DNA of 64,000 bases from positions 541,218,335 to 541,282,334 of the forward strand of contig NC_081412.1 in the NCBI RefSeq assembly GCF_030272615.1, in the 5' to 3' direction. The stretch is from Cryptomeria japonica (taxonomy: Eukaryota > Streptophyta > Pinopsida > Cupressales > Cupressaceae). This document shows positions 47,354 through 59,960 of this stretch, one piece after another. Position numbers and translations under genes: made by a program. The stretch's first letter is position 1. Every line of letters starts with the position of its first letter. Below the pieces are notes generated by a model. The model ran no database searches and was not told the DNA's origin. It saw nothing but the letters and a program-made list of their open reading frames with translations.

Positions 47354-47509
47354 AGGTCTTTGATATTTTGACCCTCTATTTTTGGTGTTCTATTTTTGCT
47401 TGTCCAGTGGCTGGTTAGCATTTTTTTAATATAACTAGATGGTTTTGTTGTAAAGTTTTTTAGGTCCCTTCAAAACATGTTTTCCTCTAATAAAAAACAA
47501 ATAACTAGC

Positions 47510-49320
47510 AACTAACTTTATGATAAGCACTATTTTCTGATAGATGCCTTTGTCCTAACATAAGAATTTTTATTTTTGTTGCATTGATCTTCATTTGAAT
47601 TTCTACTTAAAATCAATATGATTTATGTTTGTCCCTGTTTCATAAAATATTTCAAATCTCCTTGTATTCAAACTCATTCTTCCATCTTGGTTGGTCTTAA
47701 AGGTTATAATGTTGACTGTATGAATGTCTTTGGGACTTCCAAAGTTGCATCAATATTTTCCTACTTCTTAAAACATAACAATTTTTCATTTCCTCCATTC
47801 CTGATTGTTAAGAACTCCTTAAATAATTTTTTTGGAGCATTATTACATATTATCAACCATTGCTATATATTAATTTTTTTTCAATCAAATGAGATCTATT
47901 GAACTAAAACATCGATCACAATATTTTAGTATTGATTGTAGCTACACATATCAATGCTATAAACTACAAAGGATAGTTAATTGGTCATAACTAACCAAAA
48001 AAATTTATAATCAATAGTCTCTAATAATACTTACAGTGCCAAAATGAATATTTACATTGCACACTAGTATTGTTGATAAAAACATGCATATTTGATCAAT
48101 CTAGAGAGTTGTGATAATTTGATGTTATATAGCTAATGAAGGTGATGTTTATGTCTTGCTTATTGATTGACTCCTCTATAAAAAAAAATTTCCAAATAGC
48201 TATACTTTCTATCACTCACAAAGAAATATATTGAAAATGGTTAAAATATAAATCCTAAAATGTTTTTCTTTTAACTACTCTAACCACTATTATCTATAGG
48301 TGGAAAGAAGATAATAGAAATGGTGTTGTTATCTTCCATTTTTATTGGTGATTAATGTAAGAATATTTTAGTTAAACAAATTGTCAATATCTTCATATGG
48401 CTGTCCATATTTGGATAATGGTTTTATTTTATTGAAGATTCAACATAGAGAAAAACATCTTTCAAACACATTGAATCTAGGCATTCCTTCTCTTCAAAAC
48501 TATGTTCATGCATAACCCAATTTGTTTGAGAACAACAGGAGCACATCCTTTGAAAAATACTCAAGTATTATTCATTTCAATGGCTCTGACCTTGTGATCC
48601 TTTCTTGTAGACTTCTAGTAGTCCATTTCTGTTGTTCAATTAGTTCATGAGATATTTAGATAATTCTTATCACTTGGGCTAAAATATTACCATTCCAAAT
48701 CTCTCCCTAGAAAGAAAGAGTTCTTTACACATTTAAAGGCAGAATAATAGTTCCAAAGAAAAACACTTTAAAACTTTAAAAATTTAAATACAATATACTT
48801 TTCACATAACACTTGTAACTACCTGAAGTTTAATATCAAAGTTCTTCTCCTAATATTTCTTTACATGAAATATTGTACTCTTTTATTTCTTCTCTTTTCT
48901 CTTTCTTATTTTCTCATTTTTGTGGTAAGTCTTATGTCAAGACTCTTCTACTTTTAGACCTTAGTAGGGATGGTTCCTAGTCAAGGGGTTGAAAATTTTC
49001 CAAAACTATATTTCAACCTTTGGTTTGTAAATGACATTTGATTAGTTAATACCCCAATTTATTTATCCAAATTTGAACTCTTACTCTTTATTCTCTTCTT
49101 CTTTTCTCAACTTTCTTATATTTCTATTTATCACTTTATCTTAATAACCATCATTTAGTGATAAGACCTTTTTTGGATTTTGCTCCAAACTCTTTAGACC
49201 TATGATCTAGCTTAATTATAATTTGAACTAAATCTAGTTTCTGAATAGGGATTTTAGAAGGTTCTAGTAAAGTATGAACCTCTATGCTACAACTTTTGCA
49301 CATTGACAAGATTTTAGATT
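47510..49320. other. AT-rich intergenic sequence
   Basis: About 1.8 kb with no convincing ORF, repeat or element end. Confidence 0.5.
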
Positions 49321-49399
49321 CTTGAAGGTTCATGATGTTTTCAAAATTGATAGTCTTCTAGTTCCTTTTAATAATAGACTCATTCTCTCTAGGTTATTC

Positions 49400-49765
49400 T
49401 CCTTCTTCTTTCTATTTTCTTTTCCTTTTTTTCTAGCAAAAGCCACATTGGCATGCTCAACAACACCCCCAATGCCACACTCTAACCTTGACTTTTTTTG
49501 TCATCTCCATTCTTCTTTAATGTCTCTCTTTTGTCCCCATCTGTTCTCAAGTTGTTTTCTCTCTTCTCCATTTGGGATATTCATTCTCCTTCTTTTTTCT
49601 ATTTTCTTTTCCTTTTTTCTAGAAAAAGCCACATTGGCATGCTCAACAACACCCCCAATGACACACTCTAACCTTGTCTTTTTTTGTCATCTCCATTCTT
49701 CTTTAGTGTCACTCTTCTGTCCTGATTTGTTCTCAAGTTGTTTTCTCTCTTCTCCATTCGGGCTA
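49400..49765 (+). repeat. Tandem duplication, 186-bp unit
   Basis: AAAAGCCACATTGGCATGCT starts at 49438 and 49624, and the whole pyrimidine-rich unit (through TTCTCAAGTTGTTTTCTCTC) repeats with about 5% difference. The unit is 62 codons, so a 202-codon plus-strand frame (49322-49930) spans both copies and appears as a repeated Phe/Ser/Leu-rich hydrophobic protein. No start context, homology or neighbours support it as a gene. Confidence 0.85.
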
Positions 49766-50529
49766 TTCATTCTTCTTTCTCTCTCTAGCTCAATTTTCTC
49801 TTTGATCTATCTTGAATTTCTCTTGTCTCCTTTATTCATTGGTGTTTGTTATTTGGGATTTGATTACTCCTATATTGTGGGCAATGTTCATTATCTAGTA
49901 GTTTTATTAATATTAATAGTTTTTTTTTAATATGTATCTCTAAACCTCTTCCCCCTTTTCATTTCATCATCTTCTTTTGCTTCTTGATCTAGTATAAGAT
50001 TTATATTTGAAAATTTTCTCAATAAATCCCAAAATAATCTAACCATGGTCCCAAAAAATTAAACCAATGTTAGAAATAAATCTTAGGGATGTAGACAAAA
50101 ATTTTGTACCCTAAGTATTTATGATATTGTAGTATTCTTACCTAACATTAGCCAAACTAAGGTGCTAGCCATCATAGTCCTAAGGACAAAAACCCTCATT
50201 GTCAATCTTTAACTCTTTTCTGTTTCCTTTTTATGAGAGTGTTTATATCTAAACCTTAAGAAATGTTGTACCTTCAGAACTTGACTAAGACCCATTTCTA
50301 AACTTGGGCATGCACAAAAGGAGAGGAAAATGATGTTTGCTTGTATAGGGGTTTTAAAGTAAGGGCCCATATAGGAATATGTTGAAGTTTAAAGTAAGAT
50401 AAGACTCATTTTATAAAGTTGATGGATTTTTCAAGGCAAGAAATTATCCCAAAATGCTTTAAAATAGGGGAAAACTAAAATTAATGTTGAGGAGAGTGTG
50501 AAATTGGACTCATAATTAAAGGAGTAAAA

Positions 50530-51160
50530 TCTATGAAACCACATCAACATTGAAGAAACACTTAAGGGGATTCAGTCTGATATTATAAAATTGAAGCCTT
50601 TAAAAGATAAGACAAATATTATTAATGCAATCTTGATGAGCTATAGAGTTAGTCATGATGTCATCAACACAATATTCTAATATCTTAAGAACAAAATCAT
50701 GAAAGATTAGTCATTGCATGTTGATAGGTTTCTCTAACATTCTTCAACCAAAACGACATCACTACATAGTAGAAGGTACCCTAAGTATTTTTGAAGGCCA
50801 TCTTGTATTGATCTTCCAAATGAATAAGGATATAATTGTAACCCAAGAAGGAAACCATGAAAGACAATAAGGCATGGCCTACGATTCAATGCATAATCAT
50901 ATTGATATTAGGTAATGAAAAATAATCCATAAGAGAAGCCTTATTGAGATCACAAATATCAATAATAAAACAAAAATATGACCATCATGTTTATTAGCAA
51001 CAATTATATTCAGGATCCAAGGTGAGTAGTTGATAGGATGGATAAAACTAACTTTTAGAAGCTTTTCTATCTTCATATTTACTAGAAAGGCAACCTTGGG
51101 ATTCATCTTAAGAATATTTTCCTTGATGGACTTGGCAGATTGAGACATAGAATGATATTA
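50530..51160 (-). pseudogene. Gypsy reverse transcriptase relic
   Basis: Minus-strand frames contain IEKLLKVSFIHPINYSPWIL and NKHDG, then in other frames DLNKASL, FLGYN, EDQYKMAFK, YVVM-FWLKN and a degraded DD box with NIRLNPLKC. This is the RT core of a Ty3/Gypsy element of the type with 'YPEWLANVVPV'-like motifs. No LTRs or other domains could be assigned to it. Confidence 0.65.
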
Positions 51161-51197
51161 TGAACCACAATAGGTTCATGTTTATATTGAGTATATC

Positions 51198-52883
51198 TGA
51201 TACAGAGGGATCCCCTTCTCTAGACCTCTCAAGGGTTCAGTCACTCAAGGTGAAACTCTAGAGGATCCTTCTACATACTAGGTGAAACTAACTCCCCATT
51301 CAAAATCTTGTTGATCATGATTGATCATCTCATCAATTGCCTAAGGCTGCACTCTTAAGGTTTTGATAACCTACTCACTCCTTTGGACCCTACTCAAGGA
51401 TCAACATTTGACTCTTAAGTCTCCTCAATACCCTAAATCCAATGTATATTATTCCCACATTGAATTTGAAAGCCCTACAATCCACTAGACTCCAAACTAG
51501 GTTCTCAAGACAAAAATGCTCAACACTTTGATTAAATAAAACCAAAATTACCTTCTTGCTATCCTCTTAGATATACCTATACACAGAGGTATATAACTTT
51601 TGAATCATTTCAAAACTTATCAATCTCTCTAGTGCAATTCTGAAGAACTTGATTTAGAACAACATATCCAAAATATAGACAAATCCAATGGTGCAACCCT
51701 GAGATATGTCCCCTGCATCAGGCTCCATTTTCTGTGACTGTCATTTTGTCACACTATGACAGTCTGCTGCTATCTTTGGAAACCCACTAGTTTAAGCCCT
51801 TCCTTGGCAACTCCACTTTCTCTAACACCTTAGGATGGTAGTAGAAACACCAAAAACACTCTTCTAATCCCTCCTATCCTTAAAATTCTCTTCCATAACA
51901 AACAAAGCCTCCACCATTTGACTATAACAGTCAATCTACCCCTGTGACAACAACAGTCATAAAGACCTCTTGCATGCACATGCCAACTCCTTCATGAACC
52001 CTACACACACTTTGGACAGGTAGAATACATCCTTTTCCTCATCCCTGCCCAAAATGAGGATTGCTTAAGCTTAAAAACAAAAGATATCACATTTATGAAG
52101 CCATTGGTTACCCTAGTTCAAGGTTTTGGCGGATTTTAGTAAAACTTTGATATCTTTATCAAATGAACACCAAATCAAATGCCACTGCCTCCAAATTTTT
52201 TTTATATCATTCCTTTATCATCCCCAAACAATAATATTTCAAAATAGAAACATGAAATGCATCAAAATTAACAAAAGATCTGACTGTCCATGTTGAAAAC
52301 TCAGAAAATGCACATGAAAATATGGTTTTTATTGCTCCAAATGATTGTCTTCGACCATACACTCACCTTATCTCTCAATATCATTGTTTTAAAACATTTT
52401 ATATCACTTTTGGCCTTCAAGACCTAACCATAACCACCCAACTACCTCTAACCACCTATTTTTGTCATTTTTTTGCATTTTTGACAATAAAAAGTTGCTC
52501 TCAAAACTTGTCATTTGACAAACAAAGTTGTCAACATGACCAACTTGGAATCCTAACTCTACCAACACACAAAAATGGTCTTAATATGACCTTATAAAAA
52601 TTTCAAACATGTTTTATTCCTCACAAACCTATTCTACCCTTCAAAACCCAATTTTAGCCCTTTCTAGGCCTAATTGCCAATTTTGACAATTTTACACTTT
52701 TTGACCTTTTTATTACATTTCATTGCATTTATTGGCTCTAATGGCCATGATTACATTTTTTTATGACCTTAAAGGCCTTTTAGACTTCATTACTCATTTA
52801 TTCTTCATGAGAGCCTATCAATGAACCTAGTGCACCTTGCCTCCATAGGTCTTCATAGGTGCTCCATAGGTACTCCTGCACCA
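51198..52883 (-). repeat. 3' LTR of copy B
   Basis: 1,686 bp, TGATACAG...TGCACCA on the plus strand. Nearly collinear with 53760-55433. Confidence 0.9.
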
Positions 52884-52900
52884 TACTCCCAGGGACAAAA
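52884..52900 (-). other. Polypurine tract of copy B
   Basis: Minus strand reads CTTTTGTCCCTGGGAGTA immediately before the LTR start TGGTGCAG; the element at 21065 has GTTGGGAGTA in the same place. Confidence 0.6.
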
Positions 52901-53006
52901 GATTCAAGGTCCCCTTGAATGGCTACCTCCTCTTTCTGGTCTTCTAATTCATAGGTACTTGTTGTTTGTACTCTGCAAGAAAATTTCTATGCTTTGGTGG
53001 CTCATT

Positions 53007-53696
53007 TCAACTCCTCCCAAGAAAATGGTACTCAATATAAGCACCTCCAATCTTATCATCCATGTAAACACTCAACAAACCTGCATACAAATGATTAGAA
53101 AAAACAAATATAGTGTCATCATTGATTTCAATATCAGCTTGTTCCATCAAAGGAATCTTTTGTGCCACCATCTCAAGTGAGTCAACCCCACCATGGCTTC
53201 TCCATTCTTCCTCTATTGTTGCATACAATGCCCATAGATCAGGTTCTTCTCCTTCACCAAATTCATTCTCATTCTCATGTCATTCACCTTGGCATCTGAA
53301 CTCATCAGTCACCTTCAAGGCTTCCTCTTTAGCCTTTTTCTTTGCTGCTATTAGCCTCTTCACAGGCCAAACTACCCTCAAGTGCCAACTCTTCACTTTA
53401 CTCTCTAGGTTTTCCAACCTCGACTTCATTTGTGCTTCCCAATGTTCATTTTTCCTTCTCAATTTCCCCCTCTCTTCTACAAGTCTTCTTAACTTCTCAT
53501 CAATCTCACCAAAATATTTCTTCAATCTACTCAACTCTTCTTCATCTACCCTCTTGCTCTCTTCTTCTTTCTTCTTTCTCTCATCTTCTTTTCCTATCTT
53601 ATTTCTCTCTACTTCTCTTCCTTTTTGATTCCTCCCACCATCCAAGTATTTTGTGAAAGCATTACACAACTCTCTTTCTAAACTTGTCAAATACAT
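53007..53696 (-). pseudogene. Coiled-coil ORF of copy B (about 230 codons, one stop)
   Basis: Starts MYLTSLERELCNAF at 53696, about 50 nt after the PBS. A single in-frame TGA at 53280 separates 138 and 91 codons. Residues about 25-135 are a long Lys/Glu/Arg helix (EEELSRLKKYFGEIDEKLRR, then LESKVKSW), a classic coiled coil. The C-terminal part is acidic, then mixed (YATIEEEWRSHGG ... DDTIFVFSNHLY). No zinc knuckle, protease or polymerase. Its position right after the PBS is where gag normally starts, so a Gag-like structural role is possible, but there is no sequence match that I can name. Confidence 0.6.
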
Positions 53697-53745
53697 CTTC
53701 TCACTTATCTAGGATTCCTACACACATATCCTAGACCTTTTGCTT

Positions 53746-53757
53746 GCTCTAATACCA
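53746..53757 (-). other. Primer-binding site of copy B
   Basis: GCTCTAATACCA on the plus strand is TGGTATTAGAGC on the minus strand, two bases from the right LTR. It fixes the element's orientation. Confidence 0.9.
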
Positions 53758-53759
53758 TC

Positions 53760-55433
53760 TGATGAAGAGGGATCCCCTACTCTAGACCTCTCAAGGGTTC
53801 AGCCACTCAAGGTGACACTCTATAGGATCCTTCTACATGCTAGGTGAAACCAACTCCCCATTCAAACTCTTGTTGATCATGATTGATCATCTCATCAATT
53901 GCCTAAGGCTGCACTCTTAAGGTTTTGATAATCTACTCACTCCTTTGGACACTACTCAAGGATCAACACTTGACTCTTAAGTCTCCTAAATACCATAAAT
54001 CCAAGGTATATTCTTCCCACATTGAATTTGAAATCCCTACAATCCACTAGACTCCAAACTAGGTTCTCAAGACAGAAATGCTCAACACTTTGATTAAATA
54101 AAACCAAAATTACCTTCTTGTTGTTCTCTTAGATATACCTATACACAGAGGTATATAACTTTTGAATCGGTTCAAAACTTATCAATCACTCCAGTGATAT
54201 TTTGAAGAACTTGATTTAGAACAACATATCCAAAATATAGACAAATTCAATAGTGCAACCCCGAGATATGGCCCCCGCATCAAGCTGCATTTTTTGTCTG
54301 TCATTTTGTCACACTATGACAATCTGCTGCTATCTTTGGAAACCCACTAGTTTAAGCCCTTCCTTGGGAACTCCACTTGATCCAACACCTTAGGATGGTA
54401 GTAGAAACAACAAAAAACACTCCTCTAATCCCTCCTGGCCTTCACATGCTCTGCCATAACAAACAAAGCCTCCACCATTTGACTATAATAGTCAATCTGC
54501 CCCTGTGATAGCAACAGTCATAAAAACCTCTTGCATGCACGTGCCAAATCCTTCATGGAACCCTGCACACACTTTGGACATGTATAATACATCCTTGGCC
54601 TCATCCCTGCCCAAAATAAGGATTGGTTAAGCATAAAAACAAAAGATATCACATTTATGAAGCCACTGGTTATCCTAGTTCCAGGTTTTGGTAGATTTTA
54701 GTAAAACCTTGATATCTTTATCAAATGAACACAAAATCAAATGCCACTACCTCCAAAACAATGTTAGATCATTCCTTTATCATCCAAAAACAAGAATATT
54801 TCAAAATACAAACATGAAATGCATCAAAATTAACAAAAGATTTGACTGTCCATGTTGAAAACTCAGAAAATGCACATAAAAATATGGTTTTTATTGCTCC
54901 AAATGATTGTCTTCGACCATACACTCACCTTATCTCTCAATATCATTTTTTTACAACCTTTTATAGCACTTTTTGTCTTCAAGACCGAACCATAACCACC
55001 CAACTACCTCTAACCACCTATTTTTGTCATTTTTTTGCATTTTTGACAATAAAAAGTTGCTCTCAAAAGTTGTCATTTGACAAACAAAGTTGTCAACTTG
55101 ACCAACTTGGACTCCTAACTCTACCAACACACAAAAATGGTCTTATAATGACCTTATAAAAATTTCAAACATGTTTTATTCCTCACAAACCTATTCTACC
55201 CTTCAAAACCCAATTTTAGCCCTTTCTAGGCCTAATTGCCAATTTTGACAATTTTACACTTTTTACCCTTTTCATTACATTTCATTGCATTTATTGGCTC
55301 TATGGCCATGATTACATTGTTTTAAGACCTTAAATGCCTTTTAGACTTCATTACTCATTTATTCTTCATGAGGGCCTATCAATGACCCTAGTGCACCTTA
55401 CCTCCATAGGTCTGCATAGGTGCTCCTGCACCA
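53760..55433 (-). repeat. 5' LTR of copy B
   Basis: 1,674 bp, TGATGAAG...TGCACCA on the plus strand, pairing with 51198-52883. The short ORFs at 52322 and 54842 are the same spurious frame in the two LTRs. Confidence 0.9.
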
Positions 55434-55438
55434 ATATC

Positions 55439-58400
55439 CTTATAATATTGAGCAAAATTATAGATCATAGGAAAATTATTCAAGATATTGTTAGGATGTT
55501 TGAAAGGAAATAGCAATTCATAAGTATAGCATCACAATCTATGTCGTCGTATAAAATAATTGGTTATATTTGGAAGTAGGAATTAGGAGCATGATTGTTG
55601 GAATTTATTTAGGACAAGAGGACTTGTCATGTCCCTTTCCCAAAAAAATTTAAAAATATCCATTTACTAAATATATTAAGTCTATAGTCCCAAGATAGAA
55701 AATCAAGACTACTTGATAGTTTTGCAAATACTAATAAATTTTCTGATTTGGTTGAGATTATAATATTATTTAAATACTAAATATATTCAATATTTGTCTA
55801 GCATTGGCCCGAGATCCTCTTTTAGCTTGTCTTTAACATTTAGTGGTCATGCCAAATTAGAACAAGTGACATAATGCATGTTACAAGTGGAAGAAACCAA
55901 AGGATACTTGGCACTAGAGGTTACATGCACTACATACAAGAGAATATATCCCCTTGGTCATGGTTTTTTCAAAACCAACTTGTAAATTTAAGGATTTTAC
56001 AATAAGGGTAAAAGTACAAAGCTGTGTCACACTTTTATAAAGGAAATGGCCAATGTTGATTCAACTTTTTAAATTAAATCAATAGAAAGTGAAATATATG
56101 TTTTGAATTTTGAAATGATGTAAACTAATCCAATTTATATTCTTATGTCTATTTTAAGTTTGTAATTTTAACAAAATTTAAAAAATTAATTGAATATAGT
56201 TTTTTATAAAATAAACACTATAATTTAGTTGCTAAAAAAATGTTGAAATTGAAGTTACACAAGCCACCACACTTTATTTAGTAAAATTTATCTTTTTTTC
56301 TTGAATTTTTTTTTTGTATATTGATAACTTGAAACTTTAGTGCATGGATATATTGTTTACTATTTTTTATAAATATATATTTTTCAATAAATTTGAAAAG
56401 TTGTGTGTGCTGAAATATAAATGTTTCCAATTCCCACCACTTTTTTCTTAATTATTTATCTGAATCAGAAAAGAATTATATCATCTTGACATAGATTCTT
56501 TTCTCTACTGCATCATATTTTTTTCTATTTTTAAAAATAAATTTTAGTATTTTTCCTGGAAAATATAAAACATGAAAAACTAATTAAAATATTAAAAGAT
56601 ATATATTTTGGAAAATTCACTTATAGATCTATAAAAGGGTATTTTTACATTTCAAAAAAAATATTATTTATAAGAATAGGAGTTGTTGAAACATCAAGTT
56701 TTTTTTTTTGTAATTAGACCAAAAGTAGTATAAAATATATATTTAGTAGACACTTCCAATTGGAAAAGTTGTGACCCATATATAACTTAGCTATAATGAC
56801 TCTATATAGACCATATGTTTGACTAAAATTAATTTTAAGTTAGAATTACTTAAATTCACTTGTGCTGATAAGTTAGCCTGAAACGTGACACAGTTTTGTG
56901 CTTTTACCCATAAAACAAGTTTTTATTTTCATTTTGCAATATTCTTGTTGCAAATTTTGCTAAGATTTGTGTGTTTCTTTAATGGTTGATAAAACACTAG
57001 AGAAGGACATTGGAGAACAAGACTTAAAAGTCTTAAAAGTGAATTAAGGATATGAGTCTTGCAATAATATGGATATAATTCTTACCCTTAGTTGTGATGA
57101 AAATGTAGCCTATGAACATGAGAACAAGATGAATTTTTAAAATATTAATATTTTCCAATCCAAGATAATTAGCAAGTTATCCATTCTAAATGCTAATTTA
57201 TATATAAGCTAAATATTCAACAATATTTTTAGAAACTAAGAAAGAATCATTTTATTATGCAAGGAAAAATGGTTTTCTTATTCTAAGTTTGGACCTCTCA
57301 CCATAACTATCCAAGTAAATTTATTAGGAATTAAAATTCACAATTTACTTATATTTGACATATTTTTTGTATTTGAACATATATATTTTTTCCTCGTCAA
57401 TATTTCAAATCATACTTCATGATCTATCATTAGGATGAGATAGCTAAAAAGGAGAATTGGAAGATTAATAGAATACCAAGATTACTAAATATACCACGCT
57501 AAATTATTATTTTCTTTGTAAATTTCATGTCTTTAATTTAACTTATACAAAAACCAAGTTTCTCTAGAATACAAGTCAAAATGATGTCTAAACTTAGTTT
57601 CTAATTAAATGTAATTAGTTTTATTTTTCAACTTGGACAAAGATCAAAGTACAATATAATCTATTTTTTTTATTTTGTTGAGTACTTTTATTCCAAGATG
57701 TTTGTTGTCTTCTATATTCATAGTTCATTAAGATTCACATATGGTAACTTCAATTGATGAGAGTAGTCTTTGGCTCTATTAATTTTTCTCTTATGGTAGG
57801 AACTCATATTACTAGTTTGTTTACTACAATACACTTTTAGTTTTTTCTTCTTTTGCATTGATGAAGATGTAGAAATTTTTTATTTATATCATGAATCCTC
57901 CAATTATTGTCTTATATTAGTCAACTTCAAGCATAAGAAAAGAAGTTATGAATGATGATCTAAGACAAGAATACATGAAATATTCTTAACCTTAAGAATA
58001 AAATTCAAGATATGACATGACTTTAGGATGTGATTTACCATTACAAACTGTGACACTTGCAACTCCGTTTCAAAGGCCTTATTTTGGTGGGACCAAAGTA
58101 TGTAGCAACCATGTCCCACAAACATTTCTTGAAATTGAAACCATTAATGGTGTAAGTCTTTGTTATTCAAAATCTGGTCATGATTTTGGTAATTGATAAT
58201 GCTATGTCAGCTTTCTATCAAAAATACAATGTGATCCATACATAAAGCACATCTTCTATCATTCATAAGGTCTACACATTCCAAGGAGTTCAATTAATAT
58301 ATTATTATTAAAAGAAAGCATTTAAAATTTGACTATTTCTAGCATATATTGAGTAGAAAGCTATAACAAACTACATTCAATTATGTTTCCAGGATTGATT

Positions 58401-59949
58401 TTAACAAACTACATTCAATTATGTTTCCAGGATTGATTTTATCATGTTTGTCATGTTATTACATAAACAATTGAAGAACTTCTCAAAAGATCATTGCATC
58501 ACAACCATTATCATTCCTAAGGTATAATCTTTATCTATTCAACATTTTAATTATGTTTTAGCCTCTATTCTCTTGAGGAAAAGCTAATGTTTTATCTATA
58601 TTATCTATATTATGAAGGTAGAAACACCATATGGGGTTTGAACTAGAAAAGAACCTATACAACACAACCATTTTTGCTCAAATTTTATGTGTAGATTTGG
58701 ATCTAACAATAAAGGATGTTATAGGTGTTCAAAGTAGACCTAGATAGACTTAGATAGATAGCTCTAGATTTTAAACAAGTAAAAAACCCTACACTAAGGT
58801 TCCCTCCAATCATGTATGAGAATTTTTGGCTAGGATTATATGAAATAAACCTATAGGACATATTTTAACTTCAATTCTACTTTTTTTTGCTAGTCTAGAC
58901 ACCCTTAGGACTAGGGTAGATGTCAACCATGTCTAACACTTTTGGATTTAGATTTTAGCTATAGGTTCATCTTTGTATATTATTCCTAGATCTAAGCCAC
59001 TATGTTGGTTTCCTATTTTGTATTTCATAGTTATTGTTGAAAGGTATCATTTTTCTATCATTTAACATACTTCATTTACACACACTTCATAATCTCAATT
59101 TTGTTACAATAAAAGAATTATTTTTTGAGTGTTGAACTCTCCTATCAAGACTATAGCTAAACCTATTTTGTATTCCAATGATATGCAATGGAGCTCTGAG
59201 AGCATAGTCTATGTTCCTATGCTAGGATCACATTTCCCCGCATATCAATTTTCCCTAGATCAATCTCCTAAAATTAAACATTATAAAAAATAGCCACCAA
59301 GTTCCTAACTATGTATATTCATACTCTTTCTATTTCACAAAGCTAAAATATGTCATTATTGATTTATCCAATTTCTTCTCTAATGAATGAATAATAAATT
59401 AAATTAATATATTTAATGCCTTTAAATTTTACCATAAAACATTAAATTGTGTCAATGGAGTGTTTAGTCAGCTCAGGGTTGAAGTGTGAAGGAGTTTGAT
59501 TGGCTAAATTTTAAATGAAAAGGATGAATTTATAATTATGTTTGCCTTGGTGGGTTTTTGTTATTTTTTAGTGGGCGAGTTTTTTGCTCATTGTGCATCC
59601 CTCGTGCACTCTTGGTTTCTCTTTATGGATATGTAATGATATGGGCCTATCCTACTTTTATTAATCAAAACTAGGGATTCACCCCAATGATAATGCACTT
59701 GTTCTAGAATGGAATACCAACAAAATACAGGTGGAAAATATTTAAATAGAAATAGGTACATAACTATGTGCAATAAATATGTAGATATAATAATGTATAA
59801 GAGTGTGTGCAAATAGATAGAATAGGGACACATGTACAAAATGAGTGTGTAAATAAACACAAATGATAGAGGAATACACATAAACTCATAGTAAGTCAAT
59901 GTGTTTGTCACTATATACATATATATAAATAAATCTATTTTAATACTAA
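55439..59949. other. AT-rich intergenic sequence, nothing recognised
   Basis: About 4.5 kb of AT-rich DNA with long T and A runs. One exact 38-bp tandem duplication (58364-58439, unit beginning TAACAAACTACATTCAATTA) is the only structure seen. Old, unrecognisable element remnants are likely. Confidence 0.5.
58364..58439. repeat. Exact 38-bp tandem duplication
   Basis: Two identical copies of TAACAAACTACATTCAATTA plus TGTTTCCAGGATTGATTT in a row. Identity of the copies points to a recent slip or repair event. Confidence 0.95.
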
Positions 59950-59960
59950 ATGAAAAATGT

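Larger units (their letters stand above)
45094..47509 (+). mobile_element. 5'-truncated three-ORF LINE, copy 3 (with target-site duplications)
   Basis: A perfect 14-bp direct repeat AACAAATAACTAGC lies at 45094-45107 and 47496-47509. Between them (45108-47495) are the RNase H C-terminal part of ORF2, a full ORF3 homologue and a 3' UTR ending TTTTCCTCTAATAAA. Truncation of the 5' part with a clean duplication is the usual outcome of incomplete target-primed reverse transcription. It independently confirms that ORF3 is transmitted with the LINE. Confidence 0.9.
51193..55438 (-). mobile_element. Non-autonomous LTR element, copy B, complete (with target-site duplications)
   Basis: A perfect 5-bp duplication ATATC (51193-51197 and 55434-55438) flanks two ~1.68 kb LTRs (51198-52883 and 53760-55433) and an internal region of only 876 bp. 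The PBS next to the right LTR shows that it reads on the minus strand. The internal region encodes one coiled-coil ORF and no enzyme. LTR start (TGGTGCAGGAG on the minus strand), PBS (TGGTATTAGAGC) and PPT (GGGAGTA) are the same as in the element at 21065. LTR copies differ at a few percent of sites, so insertion is much younger than the chromovirus. Confidence 0.9.

Noticed and set aside
52322-52597. 91-codon ORF repeated at 54842-55159
   Set aside because: It is the same non-coding stretch in the two LTRs of one element, not a gene pair.
51198-55433. A 1.7 kb segmental duplication
   Set aside because: The ATATC flanks, PBS, PPT and TGAT/ACCA ends show that these are the two LTRs of a single element.
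59588-59920. 110-codon Tyr/Leu-rich minus-strand ORF
   Set aside because: Hydrophobic run in AT-rich DNA with no recognisable domain or neighbour; I could not separate it from chance.
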